DNA of 64,000 nt from Planctomycetaceae bacterium. Lineage in GTDB: Bacteria; Planctomycetota; Planctomycetia; Planctomycetales; Planctomycetaceae. Made by a program: the position numbers and the translations under genes. The notes under the pieces were generated by a model. The model did no database searches. It saw only the letters and a program-made list of their open reading frames with translations, and was not told the origin of the DNA. How positions within the stretch are numbered: the first letter of the stretch is position 1; each line of letters opens with the position of its first letter. The stretch is taken from contig JAKFUG010000005.1 of assembly GCA_021732785.1 (NCBI GenBank), positions 28,912 to 92,911 of the forward strand. Direction: 5' to 3'. Below are positions 17,457 through 26,936 of this stretch, piece by piece.

Positions 17457-19508
17457 ATGCGTAGCCGTGACTTCTGCCAAGAGTTGATTTGCCGACAATC
17501 GGTGATCGCGCTGGTGACACTCAGCATCGTGACGCTTGCCGCAGGGATGGCCTTCGCGCAAGCCCTTGGAATGCCGGATCAGTCAAGCCCCGGCGATTCG
17601 ACCATTCAGCACTTCCTGCGGGAAGAGTCGCTGCGGCTGGATGCGCAATCGAACACGGATTATGCGTCGCTCGCCGAATGGGAGAAGAACCGGCCCCGGT
17701 ATCGGGACGAGTTTTTGTATATGCTCGGCTTGTCACCGCTGCCGGAAAAAACGCCGCTGCATGCGACGGTGACCGGGACGGTCAACGGCGAGGGTTACGT
17801 CGTTGAGAACCTGCATTATCAAAGCCGACCGCGGTTGTACGTCACCGCGAACCTCTATCGCCCCGCAGTCATTCCCGCCGGTGAAAAACTCCCGGCGGTG
17901 TTGTATGTCTGCGGACACTCCTCGCGCGGACGCAACGGCGGCAAGACGGCGTTTCAATCGCACGGCATCTGGCTCGCCAAGCACGGCTACATCTGTCTGA
18001 TCGTCGACACGTTGCAACTCGGCGAAATCGCGGGCATCCATCACGGCACCTACAACCGCGAACGCTGGAGCTGGCACTCGCGCGGCTACACTTCCGCTGG
18101 GGTGGAATGCTGGAACGGCGTCCGTGGGATCGATTATTTGATCTCGCGTGCCGATGTCGATCCCGAACGCCTGGCGGTGACCGGCATCAGCGGCGGCGGG
18201 GCAGCAACGTTCTGGATCGCCGCGGCGGATGAACGGATCAAAGTCGCGATCCCCGTCAGCGGCATGGCCGATCTCGAAGCCTACGTCGGCAACCGGGTCA
18301 TCAACGGTCATTGCGACTGCATGTTCCTCTACAACACGTTCCAGTGGCCGTGGACGCGGATCGCCGGATTGATTGCCCCGCGGCCGATGTTGTTCATGAA
18401 CAGCGATCAGGACGCCATCTTCCCGATGGATGCCAACGGCCGGATCACCAACCGCCTGGAACGCTGCTACAGCCTGTTCGGTGCCAGCGACCGGTTCGAC
18501 ACCGTGGTCAGCGTCGGCGGTCACGATTACCGCGAGGACTTACGCCGCGCGCGCTATCAGTTCCTCAACATCCATCTCAAAGGCGACGGCCGCCCCGTCA
18601 CCGACAGCGAACACGATTTAGTCACCGGCACGAACGCGAACCCGGTGCATCCCATCGAACCCGAAAAACTGCGTGTGTTTCCGACCGACGCGGATTTGCC
18701 GAAGGACGAACTCAATTCCACGATTGACGAACACTTCGTGCCGCTGGCGAAGAATGTCCCGCCGACGAATCGTGAGGAGTACGACCCGGAACGCAAACGG
18801 TTGCTCACCGAGTTGAAGCGCGTCGCGTTCCGCCCGCTGCCGGACGTCATTCCCGCCGCCAAATTGCTGGAACGCGGCATCCCACAAGCGTCGCGGCCGA
18901 CGAGTGTTCTGTCGACCGTTGACGGCACCACCGTGACAGTGGCGTATGGTCCGTCTGTGGAGAAAGTCCTGCCTCAGCGGGCAGTGCTCGTGGTGACCAA
19001 TCAGACGGTCGCCGAGATTCCGGATTCGCTGTCGAAGCTCCTTACTCCGCAGGATATTTTGTATCTGGTGCAGCCGCGCGGGGTTGGTTCTGCGGCGTGG
19101 ACTCGCAAAAATCCGCCCAATTATGTGGAACGATCTCATGCGCTGCTGGGACGAACGGTGGATGGTGATCGTGTGTTCGATATCGCTGCCACAGCCAAGT
19201 GGCTGAGGTCACAAAAGTCCGACCGTCCGGTCTGGGTCGCCGGGCAAGGGAACGAAGCCATCCTCGCCGCCTACGCCGCACTGTGGGAACCGGAGATTGC
19301 GGGTGTGATCGCCGTTGCCCCACCCGCGTCGCATCTTGAAAACACGGCTCCGCAATTCCTCAACATTCTGCGCGTGGCCGATGTGCCGACGATGTTCGGT
19401 CTGCTCGCCGAAAAATCATTGGTGCTCCGCAAAGCCCCTGCGGAGGTGCAGACCACCACGGAAGCCTGGTTCAAAGCCGCGGGGACGGCCGAGCGGTTGT
19501 CGCGCTAG
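17457..19508 (+). CDS. Exported alpha/beta hydrolase, acetyl-xylan-esterase-like
   Basis: 683 residues. An N-terminal signal peptide ending near AAGMAFAQA sends it out of the cytoplasm. An alpha/beta hydrolase core follows: PAVLYVCGHS (oxyanion strand), VERLAVTGISGGGAATFW with nucleophile serine in GISGG, then PRPMLFMNSDQDAIFP around the acid and SVGGHDY with the likely catalytic histidine. A second hydrolase-like half (about 500-680) lacks a clear nucleophile motif. The family includes AXE1/prolyl-oligopeptidase esterases that deacetylate polysaccharides. The frame runs upstream to 17283, but the ATG at 17457 begins the signal peptide. Exact substrate unknown. Confidence 0.85.
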   Translation: MRSRDFCQELICRQSVIALVTLSIVTLAAGMAFAQALGMPDQSSPGDSTIQHFLREESLRLDAQSNTDYASLAEWEKNRPRYRDEFLYMLGLSPLPEKTPLHATVTGTVNGEGYVVENLHYQSRPRLYVTANLYRPAVIPAGEKLPAVLYVCGHSSRGRNGGKTAFQSHGIWLAKHGYICLIVDTLQLGEIAGIHHGTYNRERWSWHSRGYTSAGVECWNGVRGIDYLISRADVDPERLAVTGISGGGAATFWIAAADERIKVAIPVSGMADLEAYVGNRVINGHCDCMFLYNTFQWPWTRIAGLIAPRPMLFMNSDQDAIFPMDANGRITNRLERCYSLFGASDRFDTVVSVGGHDYREDLRRARYQFLNIHLKGDGRPVTDSEHDLVTGTNANPVHPIEPEKLRVFPTDADLPKDELNSTIDEHFVPLAKNVPPTNREEYDPERKRLLTELKRVAFRPLPDVIPAAKLLERGIPQASRPTSVLSTVDGTTVTVAYGPSVEKVLPQRAVLVVTNQTVAEIPDSLSKLLTPQDILYLVQPRGVGSAAWTRKNPPNYVERSHALLGRTVDGDRVFDIAATAKWLRSQKSDRPVWVAGQGNEAILAAYAALWEPEIAGVIAVAPPASHLENTAPQFLNILRVADVPTMFGLLAEKSLVLRKAPAEVQTTTEAWFKAAGTAERLSR

Positions 19509-19509
19509 T

Positions 19510-20322
19510 TCACTCGGAAGCGAGCAGATTCTTGAACCACGCCGGATCGGGAATGCCGACGATCACCAGATTCGTCAGACCACAACCATCCGAACCACCT
19601 TCGATGACGATCTGATGCACATCATCTTTGTGGACCGTCGCGGCGGCGAGGCTCTCATTGGCGTATTTGACCGTGGTCTTGCTGCTGCTCACCGCGAGTG
19701 AGACCGGAATCTTGCCGGCTACCGCATCGGCGGGGACCACCTTCCACTCACTCGCTCCACCGGGCACGTCAATATAGAGGCCATTGGGGACCGCGCCCCC
19801 GGTATCGCCGGTTCGCATGCGGGACCCATTCGTCGATGAAATTCCGCAACCGCGCATCGACTTGACCACCATCACCGCTGAGGCCGTGAAGCTGCGGAAT
19901 TCGGCGTTGTGCTTCAACGATTCCGCAGCTTCGATGACGACCCCCTGCGGGACAATTTGAATCTTCGGGTTGCTCTCGAAGTCCGCAAACTGCGGTTTCT
20001 TTGAGAAATCGTAGGTCAACGTCAGCTCGCTGGTCTTCGGATTGAAAGCCGCTTTGCCGCCAAACTTCTTTTTCAGGACGGCGGGTTTCACTTCAAAGTC
20101 GATCTTCGTCGGCTTCGGTTCGGCGTCGCCGAGCAGCGCTTCCAGCTCGCGAATCGCCTTGCCGATGCGGGCCTGATCCAGGGCTCCTGCGGCGGCATCC
20201 CGCTCCACTTCGAGGAGTTCAATCGCTTTCGCAATCGCCTTTTCGGCCACGGTCTGGTCCGCAGCAAACGTTCCACTCACCAGCAATGCAGGGACCGCCA
20301 GCAAGACGAAGAACCGCAACAT
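19510..20322 (-). CDS. Exported protein of unknown function
   Basis: 270 residues beginning MLRFFVLLAVPALLVSGTFA, a signal peptide with cleavage near TFA-AD. After a short helical, charged segment (VAEKAIAKAIELLEVERDAA, about 22-60), the rest alternates beta-type segments (FNPKTSELTLTYDFSKKPQF) like the concanavalin/LamG-type domains of planctomycete secreted proteins. It ends 1 nt from the stop of the convergent esterase gene. The ATG at 20322 was chosen because upstream codons in this frame carry no signal sequence. No family recognised with confidence. Confidence 0.6.
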   Translation of the reverse strand: MLRFFVLLAVPALLVSGTFAADQTVAEKAIAKAIELLEVERDAAAGALDQARIGKAIRELEALLGDAEPKPTKIDFEVKPAVLKKKFGGKAAFNPKTSELTLTYDFSKKPQFADFESNPKIQIVPQGVVIEAAESLKHNAEFRSFTASAVMVVKSMRGCGISSTNGSRMRTGDTGGAVPNGLYIDVPGGASEWKVVPADAVAGKIPVSLAVSSSKTTVKYANESLAAATVHKDDVHQIVIEGGSDGCGLTNLVIVGIPDPAWFKNLLASE

Positions 20323-20672
20323 GGCGCTCTCCACAGCGAAGGGGACGGAGGAATTTTGACAGCATAGTTGACGATTCACGCGAGTTCCATAGACATCATG
20401 CCTACGCCGGAAATGGCCGCACGTCCCGCTCATCCGTGCCTTGACGGTTCGCCCTGCATTTTCTCCCGAAAGGCCAACGGCCCGACGGTGAAAAAACGGC
20501 AAGCCTTTTGCATGGCAGTGACATCGGGCGAAGGACGATGCCCTTTCTGCGAGGGTTGTGTTCGATCAAGGCACGGTTGTCAGCGGCGCTTTTTCGCGGA
20601 AATTGACCAATTTGACGCGAGTCTGGGAGCGACTGCAGCGTCTTCAGGTGATCCCTTTCGCCGGACAACCCG

Positions 20673-21401
20673 ATGCGATCCCTGCCGATTTGGCTTGCAG
20701 TTCTGCTCAGTTTTTCCGCATTCGATCGGCGTGTGCTGGCTGCCGAGGAGCCGCCACGTCCGCGAAAGGCGCGCGTGCTCTTCATCGTTCGTGAAGCTTG
20801 TCCGCCGTGCGAAGAAGAATTGCAGCGGTTGCGCAAACCGGGTGGCGTTTTCGAGGCGATGAAATCGGTCGGCTGGAAAATTGGGGCGACACCCGACTCG
20901 CACGTGCAGATCGTCCCTCGCGAAGCCCTGCCCGAATTTGTCGAGTCGCTCAAGCTCACCGACTTTCCCGCGGTGGCGGGCATTGAGGGCGATGAAGTCG
21001 TGCGGTACTTCAAGACGGGTTGCACCACGCCGCTGGACGCATGGACCTTCGGCTGGCTCATCTCCGGCAAGAACGAACGGCCTACCGCGGAAGTGCCCGA
21101 ACCGGTCCGTGTCGCCGCGACGGGAAGTTACCGTCTGCGGGGGAATCACTGGTCCGTCGATGGTGATTGGAATCCAAGCAAGCCGACGGTCCTCACCCAT
21201 TTGCGGGGACCGTATCACTCCACGAGTGCCGGGGCTTATGGCGCAATCGAGAACTGGTCGCTGGAAGAATTGCGCTCGCTCCATGACGACCTGCACGAAC
21301 GCGAAGGGGGTCTCGCCAGCGGCGTGGGTTATGCCGGCGGAGCGACCGCGGCACGCAACTCTGCGAAGCCCGCGTACATGATTCCGAAAGCCCTGCGTTG
21401 A
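20673..21401 (+). CDS. Exported protein with thioredoxin-like CPPC motif
   Basis: 242 residues. A signal peptide (MRSLPIWLAVLLSFSAFDRRVLA) is followed by ARVLFIVREACPPCEEELQRL, where CPPC sits after a beta-strand as in thioredoxin folds, then VQIVPREALPEFVESLKLTDFPAVAGIEG with a proline (FPAV) at the cis-Pro position. A redox or metal-binding role outside the cytoplasm is likely. The C-terminal 100 residues (GNHWSVDGDWNP...HLRGPYH) have no recognised domain. The ATG at 20673 starts the signal peptide. Confidence 0.68.
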   Translation: MRSLPIWLAVLLSFSAFDRRVLAAEEPPRPRKARVLFIVREACPPCEEELQRLRKPGGVFEAMKSVGWKIGATPDSHVQIVPREALPEFVESLKLTDFPAVAGIEGDEVVRYFKTGCTTPLDAWTFGWLISGKNERPTAEVPEPVRVAATGSYRLRGNHWSVDGDWNPSKPTVLTHLRGPYHSTSAGAYGAIENWSLEELRSLHDDLHEREGGLASGVGYAGGATAARNSAKPAYMIPKALR

Positions 21402-21501
21402 GGACAACGACGTGTTCGATCGGAAGTCTCAATTGAGAGGACAACCGATCTCGCAGTAGTAGCCGAAGGGATTCCAAGCCCGGTCGACGCGCTACCCATG
21501 A

Positions 21502-21572
21502 CTCCGGTCCAAACCGGAGACGCCGACGCAGTGGCAGAACTTCCTTGACTTTGGAAGTCGTGCCACCGCGTC
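21502..21572. repeat. Hairpin plus imperfect 20-bp inverted repeat
   Basis: CTCCGGT/ACCGGAG hairpin (21502-21519) followed by a 20-bp arm GACGCAGTGGCAGAACTTCC (21525-21544) pairing with 21553-21572 with three mismatches. It lies in the 214-nt convergent gap and may end transcription from both sides. Confidence 0.7.
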
Positions 21573-21615
21573 TGACATCACATCGGTTGACTTACGCGGG
21601 CTGCCAATCCGCTTA

Positions 21616-22599
21616 TTATCCGTTCAATCCCGGCAATTTGACCCACAGATCGATCGTCCCTTCGTTATCGGTCAAACTTTGATTGTTGTCGTTCAATTCG
21701 ACGACGATTTCCCGATCGGGATCGAGCGACATTTCCAGGGGATTCTCGCGGGATTGAGACGAGACAACGGTCGTCCGTGCAACATTCGGTTGCCAGAGTA
21801 CGAGGCTGAATTTTGGCAGTCCCTGAAAGCGCATCAGCGGCCGGCGGCCGTCGACATAGTCGCGGATGCGGCAGTCGGAGATTCCTTGCGGGTCGCGAAT
21901 CACGAGTTCACGAGTCGGCGAGGGGCGCCACTGGACTTGCGCTGCGACGGCAATTTCATCGGCCGACAAAAAGCCATTGCCGTCACTATCGAGCAAGCGA
22001 TAATTGTTGACGCGTTGTTGCAAGTTGATGGCGTAGTGGAGCCAATCGCCGTCAATTGTCGGGGCAATGGCCTGCAAGCCTGTCAGGCTGGCCTTGCGCA
22101 TCTTGGAATCGTCTTCATCGACGTGGACTGTGACAGGGCAAGTGAGGCACTTTTGGGCGGTCCAGCTAATTGGTCCGACAGGGATTCCCCAGTCAGGAAC
22201 AGAGCACCCGGAACTCGACTGGTAAATGGCGACGGCGGAAATGTAGTTCACACGATCGGCAAAATTGGGACCAAAGAAGCCGTCGATTTTCGGCGAGGAG
22301 GTTTGATCGAAATACCACGCGGAATTGGCCACGCGATCGGACTGGCAGAGTTTGCCATTCGTCTGAATTTCTTCGGAGAGCGCCTGCCCGGTCTTGTTGC
22401 TGCGCGTCTCCGAGTTCCACACGTAAATGGCGCTGATGGTGCATGAATCTTCACTGTAGGTTCCATGCACGTCGCAGAGATAGTTTTCATCCGCCGAACT
22501 TCCTGTAGGGGGATCGCGGTAATTGACTTTCCCGTTTCCACTGGCTGCGGGAATATCCATCGTGAAAGTGGGAACATCAAGTATTCGTTCATCTGTCAT
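21616..22599 (-). CDS. EF-hand-containing protein coupled to kinase
   Basis: 327 residues. LDSDGNGFLSADEI (about 202-215) is a complete EF-hand calcium loop (D-x-D-x-N-G-x-x-S-x-x-E). Several cysteines occur in C-rich segments (YLCDVHGTYSEDSC, SGCSVPDWG, KCLTCPV). No signal peptide is visible at MTDERILDVPTF. Its ATG overlaps the TGA of the upstream kinase gene (ATGA, 22596-22599), so the two are translated together, and the protein is probably the kinase's substrate, partner or co-secreted product. Fold outside the EF-hand not recognised. Confidence 0.7.
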   Translation of the reverse strand: MTDERILDVPTFTMDIPAASGNGKVNYRDPPTGSSADENYLCDVHGTYSEDSCTISAIYVWNSETRSNKTGQALSEEIQTNGKLCQSDRVANSAWYFDQTSSPKIDGFFGPNFADRVNYISAVAIYQSSSGCSVPDWGIPVGPISWTAQKCLTCPVTVHVDEDDSKMRKASLTGLQAIAPTIDGDWLHYAINLQQRVNNYRLLDSDGNGFLSADEIAVAAQVQWRPSPTRELVIRDPQGISDCRIRDYVDGRRPLMRFQGLPKFSLVLWQPNVARTTVVSSQSRENPLEMSLDPDREIVVELNDNNQSLTDNEGTIDLWVKLPGLNG

Positions 22600-24527
22600 G
22601 GTACATTGCCTTTCAAGACTGTGAAGTTGGCGTTTCGATACAGCGTACTTCCGAGTTGATTCAAGACCCCAAGGGGGCCATCCGGACGATGCGGAGGCTT
22701 GATCCCCCGCATTTGATCCTGATCTTCATTCCAGAGTTTCCTGATGGCATTCAAAGCCTGACCGTTCCACTGGGCATCGCGCAAACCCATCGGGCCGATT
22801 CGAACCGACAGGTGACCACCCTGCGCGGCCAAAGGAGGAACGGCCTCGGAAGCGATATCGCGTTGAGACACCAGGCCCACTTCGCCATTGTTCAATCGCA
22901 TCCAGGTGAGATCGCTGACCACGATTAAGTTTATGGCGACATCTCCATGCCGGGGCAGAAACGTCTTGTAGAAAATGGCATAACAATGCCACTCGCGGTC
23001 ATTCTCCGGATCGGCACGATAGCCCCAGAACAAGCCCGAGCTCCCGATGCGCGCATTTTTGTAGATGTCGACTTCGAGTTTGAAATCGCTTGCAACGGCG
23101 TCCCCCAGCTCGATGAGCGTCATCTGCTCCGAAGTGATGTTGAGCTTGGCTTCTTCGAGGGAATGGTCCACGCTCGCCGACTCACCGGGAATGGGCCATG
23201 CAAGTTTTCGCGAGGGTCTCGCAAATAAAGGGTATTGGCGAAACGGTACCGCCTGGGCCATCGTCCAATCGGCTCTGGCGGGCAGCACGGGAACAATCGG
23301 GGACTTCGACTTTTCGGCAGGGCCGTTCTCGACGCGTATGCTCCCGGGGAGTGCCACAGCCAGCAAACTCACCACACCCACCACTCCCGTAACGATGACG
23401 GCCGCTCCAATGCGACTCCTCCATCGCGCTGCTGGTTCCGGAACTGCGGGCAGCGGAGGGGCCGTCAGCACCGCCGCGGAATCGGTGCGGCTGGTGTTCA
23501 ACCAATGCCGCAACTCTTCGGCAACATCTTTGGCCGTCGCCCATCGATCGGAGGTCGCTTTTCGGAGACACTTCAGGCAAATCTGTTCCAACTCAACGGG
23601 AATTTCTTCGGAAATCTGCCGCAGCGGCTTGGGATCCCGCGAGAGGATCTGCTCGGCAATTTGCCGGTGATTCCCCAGGAACGGGCGACGTCCCGAAAGC
23701 AGTTGGTAAAGAATCGCGCCCAGGCTCCAGATATCGGAGCGCCCGTCCAGAAGATGACTTTCGCCACGGACCTGTTCGGGGCTCATGTAAGGCAACGTGC
23801 CGGCGACTTCGCCCGAGTGATCCAACTGAAGTGCTTCCGGTAGTGCCAGTCCGAAGTCCACAATCCGCGGATGTCCGTCGGCACCGAACAGAATGTTCGA
23901 CGGCTTGAGGTCGCGATGAATCAACGCCTGCAAGTGGGCAAAATGAACGGCAGCGGCAATTTCGGCCACGAGCTCAGCGGCCCGTCGGGGAGCCATTTTT
24001 CCTGGTCGCCTGACGATCAGATCCATCGAACCACCAGAGCACAGTTCCATCGCAATGAAGCAGACCTCCGGTGTCAGCCAACCGACATCGTAAATACGGA
24101 CGATTCCAGGATGTTCTAACTTGGCACAGATGCGGGCTTCTGCCAAAAACTGAGACAACGGCTGGTTCGCACTGAAGCGGTCTTTCCGGGGAATCTTCAA
24201 CGCAATCTCTCGACCCAATTGCGAATCAAACGCCCGATAGACGTGGCCAAATCCCCCTTCGCCCAAGAATTGTGTGAGGAGATAACGCCCCATTTGGCGC
24301 GGCAACTGATCGGGAGTCGGCAGGATGTCAAGGACCGTCGGTTTGGAATCCGACGCCGGAACAGCTTGTGCCGAAGAGGAACCTGGCCCGGCGACTCTTG
24401 TTTCCGCAGAGCACGACTCTGTCGAGTGAGACTGGATTAGAACGCCGCATCCGGGACAGTTGATTGTTTCGGCCGACAGATTATCAATCGTACACTCTAC
24501 CGCGCAGTGGGGGCAATGCAGCAGCAT
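22596..24527 (-). CDS. Zinc-ribbon Ser/Thr protein kinase with sugar-hydrolase-like C-terminus
   Basis: 643 residues. An N-terminal CPHC...CPGC zinc ribbon (5-27) precedes a kinase domain (about 81-340): GEGGFGHVY, Lys in ALKIPR (111), HRDLKPSN (204-211), DFG (224-226), SPEQ. All catalytic residues are present. One membrane helix (about 378-398) separates it from an external domain whose LKVDIYKNARIGSSGLFWG-like block resembles LamG/3-keto-disaccharide-hydrolase folds. Start is taken as ATG 24527 (GGAG upstream); a TTG at 24554 is also possible. It probably senses an external ligand and signals in the cytoplasm. Confidence 0.93.
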   Translation of the reverse strand: MLLHCPHCAVECTIDNLSAETINCPGCGVLIQSHSTESCSAETRVAGPGSSSAQAVPASDSKPTVLDILPTPDQLPRQMGRYLLTQFLGEGGFGHVYRAFDSQLGREIALKIPRKDRFSANQPLSQFLAEARICAKLEHPGIVRIYDVGWLTPEVCFIAMELCSGGSMDLIVRRPGKMAPRRAAELVAEIAAAVHFAHLQALIHRDLKPSNILFGADGHPRIVDFGLALPEALQLDHSGEVAGTLPYMSPEQVRGESHLLDGRSDIWSLGAILYQLLSGRRPFLGNHRQIAEQILSRDPKPLRQISEEIPVELEQICLKCLRKATSDRWATAKDVAEELRHWLNTSRTDSAAVLTAPPLPAVPEPAARWRSRIGAAVIVTGVVGVVSLLAVALPGSIRVENGPAEKSKSPIVPVLPARADWTMAQAVPFRQYPLFARPSRKLAWPIPGESASVDHSLEEAKLNITSEQMTLIELGDAVASDFKLEVDIYKNARIGSSGLFWGYRADPENDREWHCYAIFYKTFLPRHGDVAINLIVVSDLTWMRLNNGEVGLVSQRDIASEAVPPLAAQGGHLSVRIGPMGLRDAQWNGQALNAIRKLWNEDQDQMRGIKPPHRPDGPLGVLNQLGSTLYRNANFTVLKGNVP

Positions 24528-24666
24528 TCCATCGGCTCCGCAGGGGCTGGGCAATGAACGCCGAAATTGCCCCCGAAAGGATTTGCTGTTACTGACAGTA
24601 GCCTATCGAGAGTGACGATACAAGCGTACCGATTTTCGCGCACGCGCGGCGGCGACGGTACCGAAG

Positions 24667-25446
24667 TCAGGTCACTTCACACCAGCATTGACTGGGGGAA
24701 CTCGCCGCCACGCGGTGAACCAGCACGGACACCAGAACAATGGGAAGGATGAACATCGCGGCGATTCCCAACAGAAGAAGCGTTACGACGAGCGACTCAT
24801 TCTGTGGTGCCGCTCCTCCCCCAATCGTAACCGCAGCCAAGACCACCGAAAACAAAATCAGGACGGGAAATCCGACCCCGGCGGCAATAACGAAGACGGC
24901 GCGATTCAGGGATCTCGGATTCCATTCGATCTGCTGAAGCCGAGTGAAATCGCGATCACATTGTTCGACGAGATTCGGTGACAGCCAGATCTTCTGATGG
25001 TGTCGCAGCGCGCGGATTAAAGCCATGCAGCATAAAACGCCATTCCAGACCAGCGCGAGCCCCATCACCGCCAAGGTCCACATTATCCGTGCTTCGGGGA
25101 TGTCGAGCCAGCCATTCTCCTCCAACACAAGACATCCGATCACCGTGGCAAACGCCGCCGCTGCCGCTTGCCAACCCGCCCATGCGATGTAAAACGTCAG
25201 CACCGTCAACGCCCGTCGTCGTTCGGGGTCACGATCAAACAACCACCAGCCGACATTCCAGCATTTCCTCCCGGACATCAGCAACGGCAACACGGCCCCC
25301 ATGGCCGGATGCCGCGTCCACAGGAACAGCAGTGCGGAAACCGCTCCCAAAATAAACACATCGCGCGCACGCAACCGCGGCGACCAGCGCCGGTGGTCGT
25401 TGTCGTCAACGAATTCGTGTGCGGGTTCGCTCATCGTTTCGCTCAT
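24667..25446 (-). CDS. Polytopic membrane protein of unknown function
   Basis: 259 residues with about six hydrophobic segments: RDVFILGAVSALLFLW, VLTFYIAWAGWQAAAAAF, IMWTLAVMGLALVWNGVLCCMAL, AVFVIAAGVGFPVLILFSVVLAAVTI and LVVTLLLLGIAAMFILPIVLVSVLV. The N-terminus is acidic and cytoplasmic. ATG 25446 is preferred over GTG 25449. It is a lone leftward gene between the kinase operon and idh; no transporter motif was recognised. Confidence 0.6.
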   Translation of the reverse strand: MSETMSEPAHEFVDDNDHRRWSPRLRARDVFILGAVSALLFLWTRHPAMGAVLPLLMSGRKCWNVGWWLFDRDPERRRALTVLTFYIAWAGWQAAAAAFATVIGCLVLEENGWLDIPEARIMWTLAVMGLALVWNGVLCCMALIRALRHHQKIWLSPNLVEQCDRDFTRLQQIEWNPRSLNRAVFVIAAGVGFPVLILFSVVLAAVTIGGGAAPQNESLVVTLLLLGIAAMFILPIVLVSVLVHRVAASSPSQCWCEVT

Positions 25447-25666
25447 CACACGGGAATAGAGTGTGTATGATACCCGCCACCAGCCCTCAGCGCCTGCGAT
25501 GACCGTGAGTCAGTTCCTCGACGCGACTCTAACACGATAGCCATTTGCCCTCACTTCGCTTGCCGTTGTTCGGAAGTCGCTGATGCGTTACAGTTTCGGC
25601 TCCCGCGGCGGCGCTGGTTTGTCGCTGCGATGATGCCGCCAACACCGCTAGCAGAAGCCTTCCCGC

Positions 25667-26836
25667 ATGTACAACGTCACCCTCATTCCCGGCGATGGCG
25701 TCGGGCCGGAATTGACCGAAGCCACGAAGAAATGCCTCGAAGCCACGGGCGTGAAGTTCTCGTGGGATGTGCAGGAATGCGGCATCGAAGTCATCGAGAA
25801 AGTCGGCAAGGTTCCCGATTCCGTCCTCGCCTCGGTGCGCAAGAACAAGGTCGCGCTGAAGGCCCCCATCACCACGCCCATCGGCAAGGGGTTCCGCAGC
25901 GTCAACGTCTACCTGCGACAGGAACTTGGCCTCTTCGCCTGTTTGCGGCCCTGCAAGACGTACAAGGGCGTGCGGACATACTTCTCTGAATCCAACGTCG
26001 ACCTCGTCGTGGTTCGCGAGAACACCGAAGATTTGTACGCCGGCGTCGAGTTCCAGGCCGGTCTTCCTGCAACCACGGAACTGATCGACTTCATCAACAG
26101 CAAGACCACCGGCAAGAAGATCGGCACCGGCAAGTCCACGACCGGCGTGAGCATCAAGCCAATGTCGTATGAAGGGACCCGCAACATTGCGAAGTTCGCG
26201 TTTGATTTCGCCGTGAAGGCCGGCCGCAAGTCGGTGACCTCGGTGTGCAAGGCGAACATCATGAAGTTCACCGACGGTCTGTGGTACGACGAAACCCGCG
26301 CGGTCGCCACGGCCTTCGGGGCCAAGTACGAATGGCCGGAACTGTCGGTCCCCGCGGACAAGGAACTCGAAGGCAAGGTGCCGAGTTCGCCGAACGTCGT
26401 CTACATGGAACGACTGATCGACAACATGTGCATGCAGCTTGTGCAGAAGCCCGAGTTGTACGATGTGATCCTGCTGCCGAATCTGTACGGCGATATCCTC
26501 AGCGATCTGTGTGCCGGTCTCGTCGGTGGTCTCGGTGTCGCTCCGGGGGCCAACTACGGTCCGGACGCCGCGATCTTTGAAGCCACGCACGGCAGCGCAC
26601 CGAAGTACAAAGGTCTGAATAAGGTCAACCCGACGGCGTTGATTCTGTCGGGCAAGCTGATGCTGGAACACCTCGGCGAACACAAAGCCGCCGAGAAACT
26701 CGAAGCCGCCGTCGCCGCGGTGATCGAAGAAGGCAAGGACGTGACGTACGACCTGAAAGACAACCGCAACGATCCGACCGCCGTCGGCACAATGCAGATG
26801 GCCGAAGCAATCTGCAAGAAGATGGCGACGATGTAA
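25667..26836 (+). CDS. Isocitrate/isopropylmalate dehydrogenase family, probable NAD-isocitrate dehydrogenase
   Basis: Oxidatively decarboxylates isocitrate to 2-oxoglutarate in the TCA cycle. The 389 residues include [11 protein letters not shown] (7-17), [13 protein letters not shown] (phosphate/substrate-binding Arg and Tyr), [29 protein letters not shown] with the metal-binding aspartates, and [23 protein letters not shown]. The length and blocks match the NAD-dependent IDH group more than the 416-residue NADP enzyme; LeuB-type isopropylmalate dehydrogenase is the alternative but fits less well. ATG 25667. Confidence 0.85.
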   Translation: MYNVTLIPGDGVGPELTEATKKCLEATGVKFSWDVQECGIEVIEKVGKVPDSVLASVRKNKVALKAPITTPIGKGFRSVNVYLRQELGLFACLRPCKTYKGVRTYFSESNVDLVVVRENTEDLYAGVEFQAGLPATTELIDFINSKTTGKKIGTGKSTTGVSIKPMSYEGTRNIAKFAFDFAVKAGRKSVTSVCKANIMKFTDGLWYDETRAVATAFGAKYEWPELSVPADKELEGKVPSSPNVVYMERLIDNMCMQLVQKPELYDVILLPNLYGDILSDLCAGLVGGLGVAPGANYGPDAAIFEATHGSAPKYKGLNKVNPTALILSGKLMLEHLGEHKAAEKLEAAVAAVIEEGKDVTYDLKDNRNDPTAVGTMQMAEAICKKMATM

Positions 26837-26925
26837 GAGGAGTTGAGAGTTAATAGTGAAGAGTTGAGAGAAAGACCTCTTGATTATTCATCTCTCAACT
26901 CTTAACTTTTCACTCTCAACCTCCT
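26834..26925. repeat. Inverted repeat of GAGTTGAGAG tracts between idh and lpxK
   Basis: A left block rich in GAGTTGAGAGTTAATAGTGA faces a right block CTCTCAACTCTTAACTTTTC. The element is an imperfect long inverted repeat with degenerate internal copies. It starts at the idh stop and ends 12 nt before the lpxK ATG; a 19-codon extension of lpxK across it is not real. Confidence 0.8.
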
Positions 26926-26936
26926 GGCTGCCGCTC

